Of a stretch of 64,000 nucleotides of DNA, positions 26,604 through 36,234 are shown piece after piece. Under the pieces are notes generated by a model, which was not told the DNA's origin, did not search any database, and saw only the letters and a program-made list of their open reading frames with translations. How positions within the stretch are numbered: the stretch's first letter is position 1; the number at the start of each line of letters is the position of its first letter. Location: positions 2,232,001-2,296,000 of the forward strand of contig NZ_CP026604.1 of NCBI RefSeq assembly GCF_003063625.1, in the 5' to 3' direction. The stretch comes from Saccharobesus litoralis. Its GTDB lineage: Bacteria > Pseudomonadota > Gammaproteobacteria > Enterobacterales > Alteromonadaceae. Made by a program: the position numbers and the translations under genes.

Positions 26604-28067
26604 ATGGTTGAAGAAAACGGTAGTAATAAAACAGTGAATACAACTCCAGAGCAAACGGTGGAAACCGGTACGCCTGATACACAGTTAGCTGGATTTGAAT
26701 CGTTAGGTTTGTCTACTGCTATAGTGCGCGCTGTTAGCCAAGCGGGTTATACCCAACCATCACCCATTCAAGCTGAAGCCATCCCTGTAGTATTAAAAAA
26801 ACGCGATCTAATGGCTGCTGCGCAAACGGGTACAGGTAAAACAGCGGGTTTTACTCTACCTATGCTGGATTTATTGAATAAAGGAACCTTAGCTAGCCGT
26901 AACCAAGTTCGCGCATTAGTGTTAACGCCAACTCGAGAGTTAGCCGCTCAAGTAGCCGAGAGTGTTGATAAATACGGCAGTCAGTTGCCTTTAACCTCTC
27001 ATGTTGTGTTTGGTGGCGTAAAAATTAACCCTCAAATGCAAAAGCTAAGAGGGGGAGCCGATGTCTTGGTGGCTACACCAGGTCGCCTTTTAGATTTATA
27101 TCAACAAAATGCGATTAAATTCGACAAGTTAGAAATTTTGGTATTGGATGAAGCTGATCGCATGTTAGACATGGGATTCATTCGTGATATTCGTAAAATT
27201 TTAGATTTGTTACCGAAAAAGCGTCAAACTTTGATGTTTTCTGCGACTTTTTCACCGGATATTCGGGCGTTAGCTAAGGATATGACGCATAACCCTATTG
27301 AAGTGTCAGTAACCCCTGAAAACTCGACCAATCGTTCGGTTGATCAAAGTTTATACGTGGTTGAACGAAGCCATAAAACAGATATTTTAATTCGTTTAAT
27401 TAAGCAAAACTCTTGGTTTCAAGTATTAGTTTTCACTCGCACTAAACATGGCGCTAACCGTTTGGTGCGTAAACTGGATAAAGCTAAAATTACTGCTGCG
27501 GCGATCCATGGCGACAAAAGTCAAGGTGCCAGAACCCGCGCTTTAGCCGAGTTTAAAGCGGGTGATATTGCGGTTTTAGTGGCGACTGATATTGCAGCAC
27601 GCGGATTGGATATTGAGCAATTACCGCAAGTGGTTAACTTTGAACTGCCGCATGTCGCAGAAGACTATGTACATCGCATTGGCCGTACCGGACGAGCGGG
27701 CGCTACAGGTAAAGCCATCTCTTTGGTATGTAGTGAAGAAGCCAAGCAATTATCCGCGATAGAATGCGTAACCGGTGAGCTAATTGAGCGTAAATTATTA
27801 GATGGCTATGAAACTAAAGAAGTGGTACCACAAACGAAGATCAGGCCGTTAAAAGCCAAGAAACCGAAAAAGCCGAAAAGAGCCAAAGTAGAGCACAAAG
27901 ACGGGCAAGGCTTTGCTAAACATAAGCCGGGTAGCTCAGCTAAAAAGTCACGCCATGCGGATTCGCCATCAAGAAAACCAGCACACAACAAAACGTCAAT
28001 AGCCAAACCGCAAATAAAGAAAGAATACGGGTACATCGGGCGGGTAGGTAATGGCAAACCTAGCTAA
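26604..28067 (+). CDS. DEAD-box RNA helicase, RhlE group
   Basis: The ORF can start at a TTG at 26580, but I prefer the ATG at 26604. All helicase motifs are present: the Q motif ([20 protein letters not shown], then [10 protein letters not shown]), AAQTGTGKT (Walker A), [13 protein letters not shown] in [12 protein letters not shown] in FSATFS, and the C-terminal [10 protein letters not shown]. The tail from about residue 400 is Lys/Arg-rich ([13 protein letters not shown]) and likely binds RNA. The domain order fits RhlE-type helicases used in ribosome assembly or RNA decay, often cold-induced. It stands alone; a leader of about 100 bp after the MITE-like element probably holds its promoter. 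Confidence 0.88.
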   Translation: MVEENGSNKTVNTTPEQTVETGTPDTQLAGFESLGLSTAIVRAVSQAGYTQPSPIQAEAIPVVLKKRDLMAAAQTGTGKTAGFTLPMLDLLNKGTLASRNQVRALVLTPTRELAAQVAESVDKYGSQLPLTSHVVFGGVKINPQMQKLRGGADVLVATPGRLLDLYQQNAIKFDKLEILVLDEADRMLDMGFIRDIRKILDLLPKKRQTLMFSATFSPDIRALAKDMTHNPIEVSVTPENSTNRSVDQSLYVVERSHKTDILIRLIKQNSWFQVLVFTRTKHGANRLVRKLDKAKITAAAIHGDKSQGARTRALAEFKAGDIAVLVATDIAARGLDIEQLPQVVNFELPHVAEDYVHRIGRTGRAGATGKAISLVCSEEAKQLSAIECVTGELIERKLLDGYETKEVVPQTKIRPLKAKKPKKPKRAKVEHKDGQGFAKHKPGSSAKKSRHADSPSRKPAHNKTSIAKPQIKKEYGYIGRVGNGKPS

Positions 28068-28274
28068 TAGTAACCGTCGCCGTAAAACGAATGTGCAATT
28101 TAAGTCGGCTAAATTCAGCAATTATTGGTGAAGCTGTATATGCAAGCACTGATGGCCTTTTTACTGTTATTTTGCCAAGTTAAGCCATCTTAGATTGGTG
28201 GGACCCATTTAATCTCTATGCTTCGCGCAGGGGTGAACCTATGCTTCAGCATCCTTTATTCACAATTTCTCTAC

Positions 28275-29608
28275 TTAAGGTCGATAATAAGCTTCCTCTG
28301 TAATTTCATGGTCTGTGAGTAGATGAGTCATTAAATCTGCCCATGAATCAAACAAAACATACCGGATTGTGACTCTGAAGTTTTCCCATAAAAAACGCTT
28401 TGAACCGTACTCTTGCCGACACTGTTGGTACGCTCCATCTGTCAATTCAAAGATTTGATGGTAGAAAAAGGCAAGCAAGGTCAGTAGGTACATGTTGTAA
28501 CTTAAATTCTCGTGGCCATGACCGTAGTTATGTTCAACTTCATACCCTTGGTTTTTAAGGCTGTTGAAGCATTCGTTTTCTATTTTCCATCGACAGCGCC
28601 CTGCTTTCGCCAACGCAATCACATTGTCTTTATTTATCTCAATGTCACTGACCCAGCTACCAAGATATGTCTGTTTACCCTTTTTGATTTGCCGATATTC
28701 TAGATAATTGACATGGATACTCTTTTCGCCACCATGAAGTGGCACATCATTTTGCCAACTAAATTGGTGAGTCACGTCTTTTTCATCTGTGTATGACTGA
28801 CTAGATAGTGACTCATAAGCCGCTAACCAGTCATACAGGTACTTATGGTCATCTTTCTTTGCCATAAATAGAAAGCTAAACCCTTCTGCCAATGTCGATT
28901 CGATTAAGGGTTGTTTCGACATTAAACCGTCACCGCAAATAATAAAGGATTGACGAGGGTGAGCTTTTTTCAGCCTTTTTACAAAGCGCTTAGCCGCATT
29001 CATTTCACAGTCTTGTTTTTTCGCACCGTCTGTATTTTTTATGGCTTCAGGCATAACCGGAATAACCTGTCGCTGACTTGGATGCATAATGGCACCTTGT
29101 AATACCGCATGGTTATAGGTGATTTCGCCATTACGATGTTGCTTCGTTAGGCAGCCGTCACAGTGGACACTTTTGGAGCTGTGGTATTGAGTTCCATCAA
29201 TGGCACAAAGGAGTTTACCAGGTAGCACTTCAAAGCTTTGTAAGTGATGATGACGTCTAAGTCGTTCAAAGTAATCTTTAAAAACCGGTGCAAAGCATTC
29301 ACTGTCTATGGTATCCAGAATGTCTTTCATCTGGTTGTCTTTGGGCGTCTCTTTGATACGAAATAGGGTATTTAAATTACTTCGTTGATACTTTCTCTCT
29401 AGTCTTTTTTGGAATTGAACCAGCGAAGGTCTTGAAAATACATACAAGCAAACGCACTCATGACTGTATCGTGAAGGGTGTACGTGCACTTGCCTTGTTG
29501 ACGAGGATCATCAAAACTTTCAATATGCGATGACATGGCTTTTCGCAACGCATCGAAACTAAGGTGCTTTTTACTTTTCGTTAAAGAATTCAAAATTATG
29601 CAAGCCAA
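28275..29608 (-). mobile_element. IS4-like insertion sequence, ends not resolved
   Basis: The core is the transposase reading region. Terminal inverted repeats could not be fixed; the real ends should lie within about 28180-28275 and 29608-29720. It sits between the helicase gene and the hybrid kinase gene, and the kinase's 5' region is disturbed. Confidence 0.65.
28275..29608 (-). pseudogene. Transposase of the IS4-like element, split by a frameshift
   Basis: Two overlapping frames together give one DDE transposase. The first frame (29608 to about 29430) encodes the N-terminus up to FACMYFQD and then goes wrong. The second frame resumes with PSLVQFQKRLERKY and runs to 28275. A missing C in GACC at about 29428-29431 accounts for the shift. 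The body has AIDGTQYHSSKSVHCDGC (first Asp), IICGDGLMSKQP (second Asp) and CRWKIENECFNSLKNQGYE (Glu region), the DDE set of IS4-type enzymes. The shift is not at a usual slippery A6G site in the right phase, so it is probably a mutation. Confidence 0.75.
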
Positions 29609-29724
29609 TTAATTATGGTATTAGCATGCAACACTTAAATCATTTTGTCTGTGATCTTTTTCCACACTTGTTGTGATCGATTGACCTATCTCGACAAATT
29701 TAGCGCGAAAACTTTATTTTTTAG

Positions 29725-29814
29725 TCCCTTGTAAACCTTGAATTCCTTGGCGTTGTGTATTTACCAATAATTGCTGCTATTTTAACGACGCTTACCGTTT
29801 TGATGAGTTACTAC
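29725..29814 (+). pseudogene. Hydrophobic segment in another frame, likely detached kinase N-terminus
   Basis: This short open stretch encodes VNLEFLGVVYLPIIAAILTT and LTVLMSYY, a good membrane helix, and then stops at TGA 29815-29817. The kinase frame continues immediately with membrane helices. The two look like parts of one N-terminal membrane domain separated by a shift. No reliable start codon is seen. Confidence 0.45.
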
Positions 29815-29831
29815 TGACTCGCTCAATATAC

Positions 29832-31739
29832 ATGGTATTTTGGGCAACCATCACCTTCGCGACCTTATCTAAATGGCGTTTACTAACGCTAACCCAATCC
29901 ATGCTACTGTATGTTGCTGTCGGCATGTGTTATGTCCCCTATCTCAATATGATAGTCGGCGAGCGCTATGTTCAAGTGGTGCCAACAGCCTTATTTTATT
30001 TGTTTGGTATCGTTATCAGCCAACTCGGTGCCAAAATGGCATTAAAAGCAGGGCTAATCAGTTGCGTAATGCCAACCCTATTATTACTCGCTTTTGACAA
30101 ATTCAATCAAGCTGAGCGTAATATTGTCTTTTTAATGTTCGTTTGGGGCATAGCCACTTGGGTCGCGAGTTTAATTTTAGAAAAAATAAATCGCCGATTG
30201 TTTTTATACGAACACGATTTAGATCAAGCCAACCGCCATAACCAAGAGTTACGCGAAAAAGAAGCGCAAGCCAACCGCTTTAAAAGTGACTTTTTAGCGC
30301 AAATGAGTCACGAAATTCGCACGCCACTGACCGCCATTTTAGGTTATGCCGAAAGTTATTTTAGTGAAGGTTTAAGCCGTGAAACCAAAGACGGCACCGT
30401 ACGTACCATACGGCAAAATGGCGAACACATTCTTACCCTAGTTAACGACATTCTGGACTTATCAAAAATTGAAGCCGGTAAACTGCAAATTGAAAAACTC
30501 AATACCAACTGGTTAAATGTCATTGAACAAGTGCAACAAATGCAAGCCGAGCAAGCCTACAAAAAAGGCCTGGAGTTCAATTTAGATTATCACTACCCAC
30601 TGCCAACAGAAATAATCACAGATCCAACTCGGCTCAAGCAAATTTTAATCAACCTAACCTCTAACGCCATTAAGTTCACAGCACACGGCAGCGTAAACTT
30701 AGCCGTCAGCTACAGCCGAGAGCAAAACACCCTACTATTTATTTTAAAAGATTCCGGCATTGGCATGTCGAACACCATGTTAACCGGCTTGTTTAAACCT
30801 TATCATCAAGGCGACATTAGCGTACGGCGCAATTATGGTGGCACAGGTTTAGGACTCTATATATGCAAGCAACTGGTTGAAAAACTCGGCGGCGAAATTA
30901 AAGTGCGTAGTACTGAAGGCCAAGGTTCAACCTTCACTTTTTCCATTAAAGCCGAGCAAACTGCCAGCAGTGAACTAATATATCAATCAGAAGGACAAAG
31001 CCAGAAACCAAACCACGAGGCCTCTATGGGTTTAAAAGTGCAACTAGCAGGTCATGTATTAATAGCAGAAGACAACACAGACAACCGTAAGCTAATAACG
31101 CTAAAACTTGAACAGCTCGGTTTGCAAGTCACTCAAGCAGAGCATGGCGAACAAGCGGTTGAAAAAGCCCTACTGAATGATTTTGATTTAATCCTCATGG
31201 ATATTCAAATGCCTGTCATGAGCGGGGAAGAAGCGATTGAAATTATTCGCGCCAGTGATGGTGACATTCCCGTTGTCGCATTAACCGCTAATGCCATGAC
31301 TCAAGACATTCAGCACTATTTAAAAATAGGCTTTAATGCCCATGTTGCTAAACCCATAGACCACGACAGTTTTGTAGAAACCATTAGTCAATATTGCCCA
31401 CAGGCAAATAGCCAAGCTGACGAAAACGACGATGACGACAGTTTATTCTCAATGGACAACGCCGCATTTCGTCAGTTGGTAAAGGAATATGTCGAAAGCC
31501 TACCTTGTGAGATAGAAATGCTAAAACACGCAAAGTCGGCTCACGATTGGCAAAAACTAGCCAAGGTTTCACACAGCATTAAAGGCTCAGCCGGTAATTT
31601 TGGCTTTAAAAAAGTATCGGAAATAGCAGGAGAGTTAGAACAATTACTCAAAGCACAGCGCTATGGTGAAGTCGATACCGTGTTTAGCCAACTCATCGAA
31701 CAACTGAATGATGCCTTATATTCAGGTGAAAGGATTTAG
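29832..31739 (+). CDS. Hybrid sensor histidine kinase with receiver and HPt domains
   Basis: The first 115 residues hold several membrane helices without a large periplasmic loop, then a coiled coil (about 120-150). The HisKA H-box is FLAQMSHEIRTPLTAILG with His160. The ATPase domain shows NLTSNAIKF, DSGIGM and GGTGLGLYICK. The receiver domain (about 408-520) has phosphoacceptor Asp457 in LILMDIQMP and Lys507 in AKP. A C-terminal HPt domain (about 540-630) carries His581 in VSHSIKGSAGNF. The order HisKA-ATPase-REC-HPt is that of a phosphorelay kinase. The output regulator is not in the window. The frame is open upstream to 29742, but a better N-terminal helix lies in another frame there, so the gene may be damaged at its start. 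Confidence 0.85.
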   Translation: MVFWATITFATLSKWRLLTLTQSMLLYVAVGMCYVPYLNMIVGERYVQVVPTALFYLFGIVISQLGAKMALKAGLISCVMPTLLLLAFDKFNQAERNIVFLMFVWGIATWVASLILEKINRRLFLYEHDLDQANRHNQELREKEAQANRFKSDFLAQMSHEIRTPLTAILGYAESYFSEGLSRETKDGTVRTIRQNGEHILTLVNDILDLSKIEAGKLQIEKLNTNWLNVIEQVQQMQAEQAYKKGLEFNLDYHYPLPTEIITDPTRLKQILINLTSNAIKFTAHGSVNLAVSYSREQNTLLFILKDSGIGMSNTMLTGLFKPYHQGDISVRRNYGGTGLGLYICKQLVEKLGGEIKVRSTEGQGSTFTFSIKAEQTASSELIYQSEGQSQKPNHEASMGLKVQLAGHVLIAEDNTDNRKLITLKLEQLGLQVTQAEHGEQAVEKALLNDFDLILMDIQMPVMSGEEAIEIIRASDGDIPVVALTANAMTQDIQHYLKIGFNAHVAKPIDHDSFVETISQYCPQANSQADENDDDDSLFSMDNAAFRQLVKEYVESLPCEIEMLKHAKSAHDWQKLAKVSHSIKGSAGNFGFKKVSEIAGELEQLLKAQRYGEVDTVFSQLIEQLNDALYSGERI

Positions 31740-31915
31740 CCACAGACATACTATAGTTCGAGCGATTGGGGTTTAAGCGGCTGGTTTCTATTTCCAGACG
31801 ATACCTAATAACTTGTACCCATTACTAATACCGTTAATTTAATATAGTGAATGAATAAGCTAAGCAGCCGGTATAACCCAACTGCTTAAGTGAGAAGGTA
31901 GATCAAATGAATGGG

Positions 31916-32425
31916 CTAACCAACCGCTTGAAACAAATTTCGCTCGCGTTTGTATTGTTTAAAGCCGCGTTTTTTATAATTGCGTTTGGCTGTCGGGTGC
32001 TCGAGTAGATCATTCGATTTAACCCACACTCGGCTAGCTTGCCATGCCCATGCTTGCTCAACAGCCGCTGTTAGTAATGCACCGCCAGCGCCTTTACCTA
32101 TGTATTCAGGCATTAAACCTAAGTACATAATTTCAACTTCACCATCGGCATTTTTCTCAAGTTCAAAATAGCCAACAATAGAGCCTTGTTCCAAAGCTAA
32201 CCAAGTACGCATGTTGTCGCGTTCAACATAGGATTGCCAAACTTGTGACGACCAAGGGCGCTTTTCAGTCCACTGCCACGACTCACCTACCGTCGCATAT
32301 AAAAATTGATTAAGTTGTGCCTGTGGTTTCACACATTCTTTAATGGCTAACCAGTCAGGGCACAGTTTGGCATTCAATTGCTCAGGTTCCAACATTTCCA
32401 AGTAATAGGTCGTGTTTTGAGACAT
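31916..32425 (-). CDS. GNAT family N-acetyltransferase
   Basis: This 169-residue protein has the GNAT fold. The acetyl-CoA motif is GLMPEYIGKGAGGALLTAAV, with the Q/RxxGxG/A-type IGKGAG turn, and the following VWVKSNDLLEHPTAKRNYKK is the usual motif B region with a Tyr. WLALEQGSIVGYFELEK gives the central strands. The substrate, probably an amine of a small molecule or protein, cannot be told. It is the last gene after hslU on the minus strand, but a terminator at 32473-32498 separates them, so it likely has its own promoter. Confidence 0.85.
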   Translation of the reverse strand: MSQNTTYYLEMLEPEQLNAKLCPDWLAIKECVKPQAQLNQFLYATVGESWQWTEKRPWSSQVWQSYVERDNMRTWLALEQGSIVGYFELEKNADGEVEIMYLGLMPEYIGKGAGGALLTAAVEQAWAWQASRVWVKSNDLLEHPTAKRNYKKRGFKQYKRERNLFQAVG

Positions 32426-32472
32426 ACTTTATTTTCCAAAGCAAACTTACCCTAATTGTAGCGCTAGAATAA

Positions 32473-32498
32473 AAAAAGGCCGCATTTGCGACCTTTTT
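32473..32498 (-). terminator. Terminator of the hslVU operon
   Basis: AAAAAGGCCGCA and TGCGACCTTTTT form a 12-position stem with one mismatch and a 2-base loop. On the minus strand seven Ts follow. It lies 39 bp beyond the hslU stop. Confidence 0.8.
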
Positions 32499-32537
32499 AT
32501 TTGAACTAGTTAGCTATTGGATAAAGAGCATAAAGCG

Positions 32538-33866
32538 TTACAGCACGAAACGGCTTAAATCTTCATCTTCAACCAATTCATCTAAGTACTTATTAACATA
32601 TTCGGCGTTAACCGTAATAGTATCGCCTGAACGCTCTGAGGCATCGTACGAGATCTCTTCCATCAAACGTTCCATCACAGTGTGTAAACGCCGCGCACCG
32701 ATGTTTTCCGTTTTTTCGTTAACCTGCCAAGCTGCATTAGCAATACGCTCTATGCCGTCTTGCGTAAATTCAACATTAACACCTTCTGTCGCCAATAAAG
32801 CCGTGTATTGTTCAGTTAACGACGCATTAGGCTCGGTTAATATACGCACAAAGTCTTCTGCGGTTAGCGCTTCTAACTCAACGCGGATCGGTAAACGGCC
32901 TTGTAATTCAGGGATCAAATCCGACGGTTTCGCCATTTGAAAAGCGCCAGAGGCAATAAACAAAATGTGGTCGGTTTTAACCATACCGTGTTTAGTGGTT
33001 ACTGTACTGCCTTCAACTAAAGGTAGTAAGTCACGCTGCACCCCTTCACGCGAAACGTCTGGACCAGAGGTATCGCCGCGCTTACAAATTTTGTCGATTT
33101 CATCAATAAACACAATGCCATTTTGTTCAACTGCGTTGATGGCAGCTTCTTTCAAATCTTCAGGATTAACTAGGCGCTGTGCTTCTTCTTCAATCAAAAT
33201 CTTCAAAGCATCTTTTACTTTAAGCTTGCGTGACTTTTTGTCTTTGCCGCCTAAATTTTGAAACATACTTTGCAGCTGATTAGTCATTTCTTCCATGCCT
33301 GGCGGCGCCATGATCTCAACTCCGACTTGCGGGGCTGCAACATCGATTTCAATTTCTTTGTCGTCTAACTGACCTTCGCGCAGTTTTTTACGAAAGATTT
33401 GACGGGTATTGGAATCGTCAACCTGCTCAGTTTCACCAAATGTATTAGTTGGGCGTGGTAATAATGCATCTAAAATACGCTCTTCAGCTGATTCTTCTGC
33501 GCGGTGTTTTACCTTTGCGGTTTCTAATTCTCTGGTTAACTTAACTGAAATATCCGCTAAATCACGAATAATAGTTTCGACTTCTTTACCTACATAGCCG
33601 ACTTCAGTAAATTTGGTTGCTTCGACTTTTATGAACGGTGCGTTGGCGAGTTTAGCCAAGCGGCGAGCGATCTCGGTTTTACCAACCCCCGTTGGGCCAA
33701 TCATTAAAATATTTTTCGGTGTAACTTCTTGACGTAGCTCTTCATTTAACTGCATACGACGCCAGCGATTACGTAAAGCGATTGCCACGGCTTTTTTAGC
33801 CGATTGCTGGCCGACAATATGGCTATTTAGTTCGTGAACAATTTCTCTTGGAGTCATTTCTGACAT
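32538..33866 (-). CDS. hslU: ATP-dependent protease ATPase subunit HslU
   Basis: This 442-residue AAA+ unfoldase caps the HslV peptidase ring in the cytosol. The Walker A is [17 protein letters not shown] and the Walker B ends in FIDEID. The acidic I-domain runs from about 110 to 240. The C-terminal region has the sensor arginine segment ([15 protein letters not shown]) and ends in DLSRFVL, which fits the HslU tail that docks into HslV and opens its active sites. Length matches E. coli HslU (443). It follows hslV by 59 bp and shares its heat-shock promoter. Confidence 0.98.
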   Translation of the reverse strand: MSEMTPREIVHELNSHIVGQQSAKKAVAIALRNRWRRMQLNEELRQEVTPKNILMIGPTGVGKTEIARRLAKLANAPFIKVEATKFTEVGYVGKEVETIIRDLADISVKLTRELETAKVKHRAEESAEERILDALLPRPTNTFGETEQVDDSNTRQIFRKKLREGQLDDKEIEIDVAAPQVGVEIMAPPGMEEMTNQLQSMFQNLGGKDKKSRKLKVKDALKILIEEEAQRLVNPEDLKEAAINAVEQNGIVFIDEIDKICKRGDTSGPDVSREGVQRDLLPLVEGSTVTTKHGMVKTDHILFIASGAFQMAKPSDLIPELQGRLPIRVELEALTAEDFVRILTEPNASLTEQYTALLATEGVNVEFTQDGIERIANAAWQVNEKTENIGARRLHTVMERLMEEISYDASERSGDTITVNAEYVNKYLDELVEDEDLSRFVL

Positions 33867-33925
33867 AGTTAAATCTCTTACTTCCAGCGCATGGGCTTAA
33901 GTTTAGCCCATCGCAAACAAATGGG

Positions 33926-34444
33926 TTAAAGTTCTTCTATGGTTTGATTGGTGTTGGTATACACACAAATATTGCCAGCAATCGTTAAACTTTTTTCAAC
34001 GATGTCTTTGGCGCCTAGCTCTGAATTTTCGAGCAAGGCAGTCGCGGCAGCTTGAGCAAAAGGCCCACCAGATCCAATCGCAATCAAATCATGCTCTGGC
34101 TGGATCACATCGCCATTACCTGTAATGATTAATGAGGTTTCTTTGTCGGCAACCGCCAGTAATGCCTCAAGTTTACGTAACATGCGATCAGTACGCCAAT
34201 CTTTAGCCAATTCAACCGCAGCACGTAACAAGTGCCCTTGATGCTGCTCTAATTTACTCTCAAATCGTTCAAACAAAGTGAATGCATCAGCCGTACCGCC
34301 AGCAAAACCAGCAATAACTTGATTATTATATAAACGACGTACTTTACGGGCATTGCCCTTCATTACGGTGTTGCCAAGTGATACTTGGCCGTCGCCACCC
34401 ATGGCTACTTGGCCATTGCGACGTGCAGAAACTATAGTAGTCAC
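33926..34444 (-). CDS. hslV: ATP-dependent protease peptidase subunit HslV
   Basis: The start is GTG at 34444, with AGGAA eight bases upstream. The product starts (M)[12 protein letters not shown], leaving Thr2 as N-terminal nucleophile after Met removal, as in all HslV proteins. [20 protein letters not shown] is the classic conserved stretch with the catalytic Lys, and [18 protein letters not shown] is the central helix region. Length is 172 against 176 in E. coli. It forms the two-ring peptidase that HslU feeds. A sigma32-like promoter is just upstream, inside the end of the ftsN gene's terminator. Confidence 0.97.
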   Translation of the reverse strand: MTTIVSARRNGQVAMGGDGQVSLGNTVMKGNARKVRRLYNNQVIAGFAGGTADAFTLFERFESKLEQHQGHLLRAAVELAKDWRTDRMLRKLEALLAVADKETSLIITGNGDVIQPEHDLIAIGSGGPFAQAAATALLENSELGAKDIVEKSLTIAGNICVYTNTNQTIEEL

Positions 34445-34483
34445 ACTAATTTCCTATGGAATGCGGGCGGAACATTAGAAAAC

Positions 34484-34528
34484 AAAAACGCCCATAAAAA
34501 GGTTCTAGTTCTCTTTATGGGCGTTTTT
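34484..34528 (-). terminator. Terminator of ftsN
   Basis: AAAAACGCCCATAAA at 34484-34498 and TTTATGGGCGTTTTT at 34514-34528 form a perfect 15-bp stem with a 15-base loop. On the minus strand it follows the ftsN stop by about 50 bp and ends in a T-run. Its ftsN-proximal arm overlaps the hslVU promoter. Confidence 0.88.
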
Positions 34529-34542
34529 TTTAATATTTCAAG
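34515..34542 (-). promoter_or_regulatory. Sigma32-type heat-shock promoter of hslVU
   Basis: On the minus strand CTTGAAA (34542-34536) is followed after exactly 13 bases by GCCCATAA (34522-34515). The sigma32 consensus is CTTGAAA, 13-15 bases, then CCCCATNT. The predicted RNA start, near 34508, lies in the loop of the ftsN terminator, so the hslVU transcript carries only one arm and cannot form that terminator. Confidence 0.75.
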
Positions 34543-34577
34543 GTTTTGTCATATTTACCACGAGCTAACTCTCGCTT

Positions 34578-35123
34578 TTACCAATTCCATCCCCAGACTT
34601 GGCAACCTTCAAATCCATTGCGCTGTAATTTATGTCGCACAGGCTCAGTATCTCGTTTGCTTTCAAACGGCCCTAATACTACGCGATACCAAGACTCGCC
34701 TTTACGATTTTTCACCATGGCTTCAACACCAATAAATGCCATCCGCGCTTTGGTTTCTTCTGCGGCTTGCTTGCTTTTAAACGATGCGCATTGCATTTGA
34801 TAACGACGAGTCGATTTTTTGCGCTCAGGTACATCGACTATCACTTCTTTATCTTTCAGCTCATCTATATATTGCCATTTTTCCTCTGGCATTTTAGGCA
34901 ATGGCTTTTCTTGTGGCGTTTGAACTTGCGTTTGTTGGTTTTTTTCTTGTTGCTCTGGCGCTTTGGCTTTGATCGCCCACAACATATAGCCAAAACCAGA
35001 CGTCACCAAAAGCGTAACTATCAACACAATAACTAGCTTTATTTTACTTTTTGGCGGCGCTTGCTCTATTTGCTTTTTGCGCGGTTGAGCGCGACCACGA
35101 TTTTTATAATCCCTAGGTGCCAT
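34578..35123 (-). CDS. ftsN: Cell division protein FtsN-like, SPOR domain
   Basis: This 181-residue bitopic inner-membrane protein starts MAPRDYKNRGRAQPRKKQ, close to the typical FtsN cytoplasmic tail that touches FtsA. One membrane helix follows (KLVIVLIVTLLVTSGFGYML, about 29-49), then a Gln/Pro-rich linker and a SPOR domain (about 108-180) with MQCASFKSKQAAEETKARMA and WYRVVLGPFESKRD. SPOR domains bind denuded septal glycan. The order priA ... ftsN-hslV-hslU resembles E. coli, where cytR lies between priA and ftsN. Here no cytR is seen; a DUF2959 and a YqaE-type gene occupy the gap. Confidence 0.88.
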   Translation of the reverse strand: MAPRDYKNRGRAQPRKKQIEQAPPKSKIKLVIVLIVTLLVTSGFGYMLWAIKAKAPEQQEKNQQTQVQTPQEKPLPKMPEEKWQYIDELKDKEVIVDVPERKKSTRRYQMQCASFKSKQAAEETKARMAFIGVEAMVKNRKGESWYRVVLGPFESKRDTEPVRHKLQRNGFEGCQVWGWNW

Positions 35124-35204
35124 ACAACGTTATCTAACTAAAAAGGGGAGTCATACTGTTACACGAACAACAGTAGAGGAATGGTGATCAGTATACTGAA
35201 TTGT

Positions 35205-35226
35205 AGCGCGAGACAAACCTCGCGCT
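35205..35226 (-). other. Perfect 8-bp hairpin between DUF2959 gene and ftsN
   Basis: AGCGCGAG and CTCGCGCT enclose a 6-base loop. No clear T-run follows on the minus strand, so it may end the DUF2959 transcript weakly or protect it. The small palindrome CAGTATACTG lies next to it. Confidence 0.4.
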
Positions 35227-35282
35227 TAGATCAAAAAGTTAGAGCCTGTATACAGTATGTATATGGCCCTAATTTTAAAAGA

Positions 35283-35924
35283 TTACTGTAAGCTTTTGAT
35301 AAAGCGGTTTGACTCTTCGATTGATACATTAATATCGTCAATAATTTGCGTCACTTCACGCTGAATACCGGATAGCTCGCCTTTTAATGCACCTATCGCT
35401 TTAGCGTTAAGATTGTGTTTTAAGTACAACACATTATCATTCAACGCGGCTAAAAACGGTGCCATTTTTTGCTCTGTACGACGCATGTTTTTAATCAGCT
35501 TTTGATATTGGCGCTCGGTTTTCTTTAGCTTGTCCTGACTTTGGCGTTTTAGCTTGGCACTAGAATATTGATCTAATTCATCTTGCCATTCGTCAAATAA
35601 TGCATCAGCGACATCCTCGACGCTATCAATGCGCTTAGAGACATCATCAGCCGCACTTTTGGCATCATCATAAGTTGCCTTTAGGGTGTCATACTGTTTT
35701 TCTAACTCACCGCCATCCATTTCAACCACGGAACGAAACTTGTCCAACGCGGATTGAAACTCTTGCTGTACTTCTTTTTGTGATGCTTGCGCATCTTCAA
35801 TACGGTCAACCATGATCTCGCGTTTATGGATCCCAACTTTTTCCATTGCGGAATAATAAGCTGTTTGGCATGCACTTAAGCTTAAACACGCTATGACTAA
35901 ACAGAAAACGTTTAACTTGATCAT
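35283..35924 (-). CDS. DUF2959 coiled-coil lipoprotein
   Basis: The signal ends LSLSAC (Cys19), then QTAYYSAMEKVGIHKREIMV, the conserved opening of the DUF2959 family. The rest is almost wholly helical with heptad-like acidic and basic residues (SAADDVSKRIDSVEDVADAL, KLKRQSQDKLKKTERQYQKL), so a long periplasmic coiled coil is likely. The family has no assigned function. It lies 12 bp after the YqaE-like gene on the same strand, and the two are probably co-transcribed. Confidence 0.85.
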   Translation of the reverse strand: MIKLNVFCLVIACLSLSACQTAYYSAMEKVGIHKREIMVDRIEDAQASQKEVQQEFQSALDKFRSVVEMDGGELEKQYDTLKATYDDAKSAADDVSKRIDSVEDVADALFDEWQDELDQYSSAKLKRQSQDKLKKTERQYQKLIKNMRRTEQKMAPFLAALNDNVLYLKHNLNAKAIGALKGELSGIQREVTQIIDDINVSIEESNRFIKSLQ

Positions 35925-35936
35925 GTTATAGGCCCC

Positions 35937-36137
35937 TTATTCTTTATTGCTTTTTATCGCATCGACGATTTCTTTAGTACGCTTGTCTTGTTTTTTGCTA
36001 TGGACTAAAAGTACAGCGTGAATAGCGCCAGGGATCCAAAAAAACAAAGTAAGGACCAAATTCAATAAAGCTTGAATAGGGCGACCAATAAACAATACGG
36101 CAAGTGGCGGCAACAAAATGGCCAATAAATACATCAT
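35937..36137 (-). CDS. YqaE/Pmp3 family small membrane protein
   Basis: This 66-residue protein has two membrane helices: YLLAILLPPLAVLFIGR and ALLNLVLTLFFWIPGAIHAV. The LPPLAV and W-I-PG-I-HA patterns mark the Pmp3/UPF0057 family of small stress-linked membrane proteins. The C-terminus is charged (KKQDKRTKEIVDAIKSNKE). Family members are often induced by osmotic or salt stress; regulation here cannot be seen. It is upstream of the DUF2959 gene by 12 bp. Confidence 0.88.
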   Translation of the reverse strand: MMYLLAILLPPLAVLFIGRPIQALLNLVLTLFFWIPGAIHAVLLVHSKKQDKRTKEIVDAIKSNKE

Positions 36138-36234
36138 AATCTCTATTCCTTTAAAACTAGAATTAACTCTACTTTAGCCTGAAATAGAAAGATTGAAAAT
36201 GAAATAAAAAGTTATATGCGGCAAAACTGTGGTT

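Noticed and set aside
28180-28275. Terminal inverted repeat of the IS4-like element
   Set aside because: No convincing match was found between the two flanks, so the ends are left unresolved.
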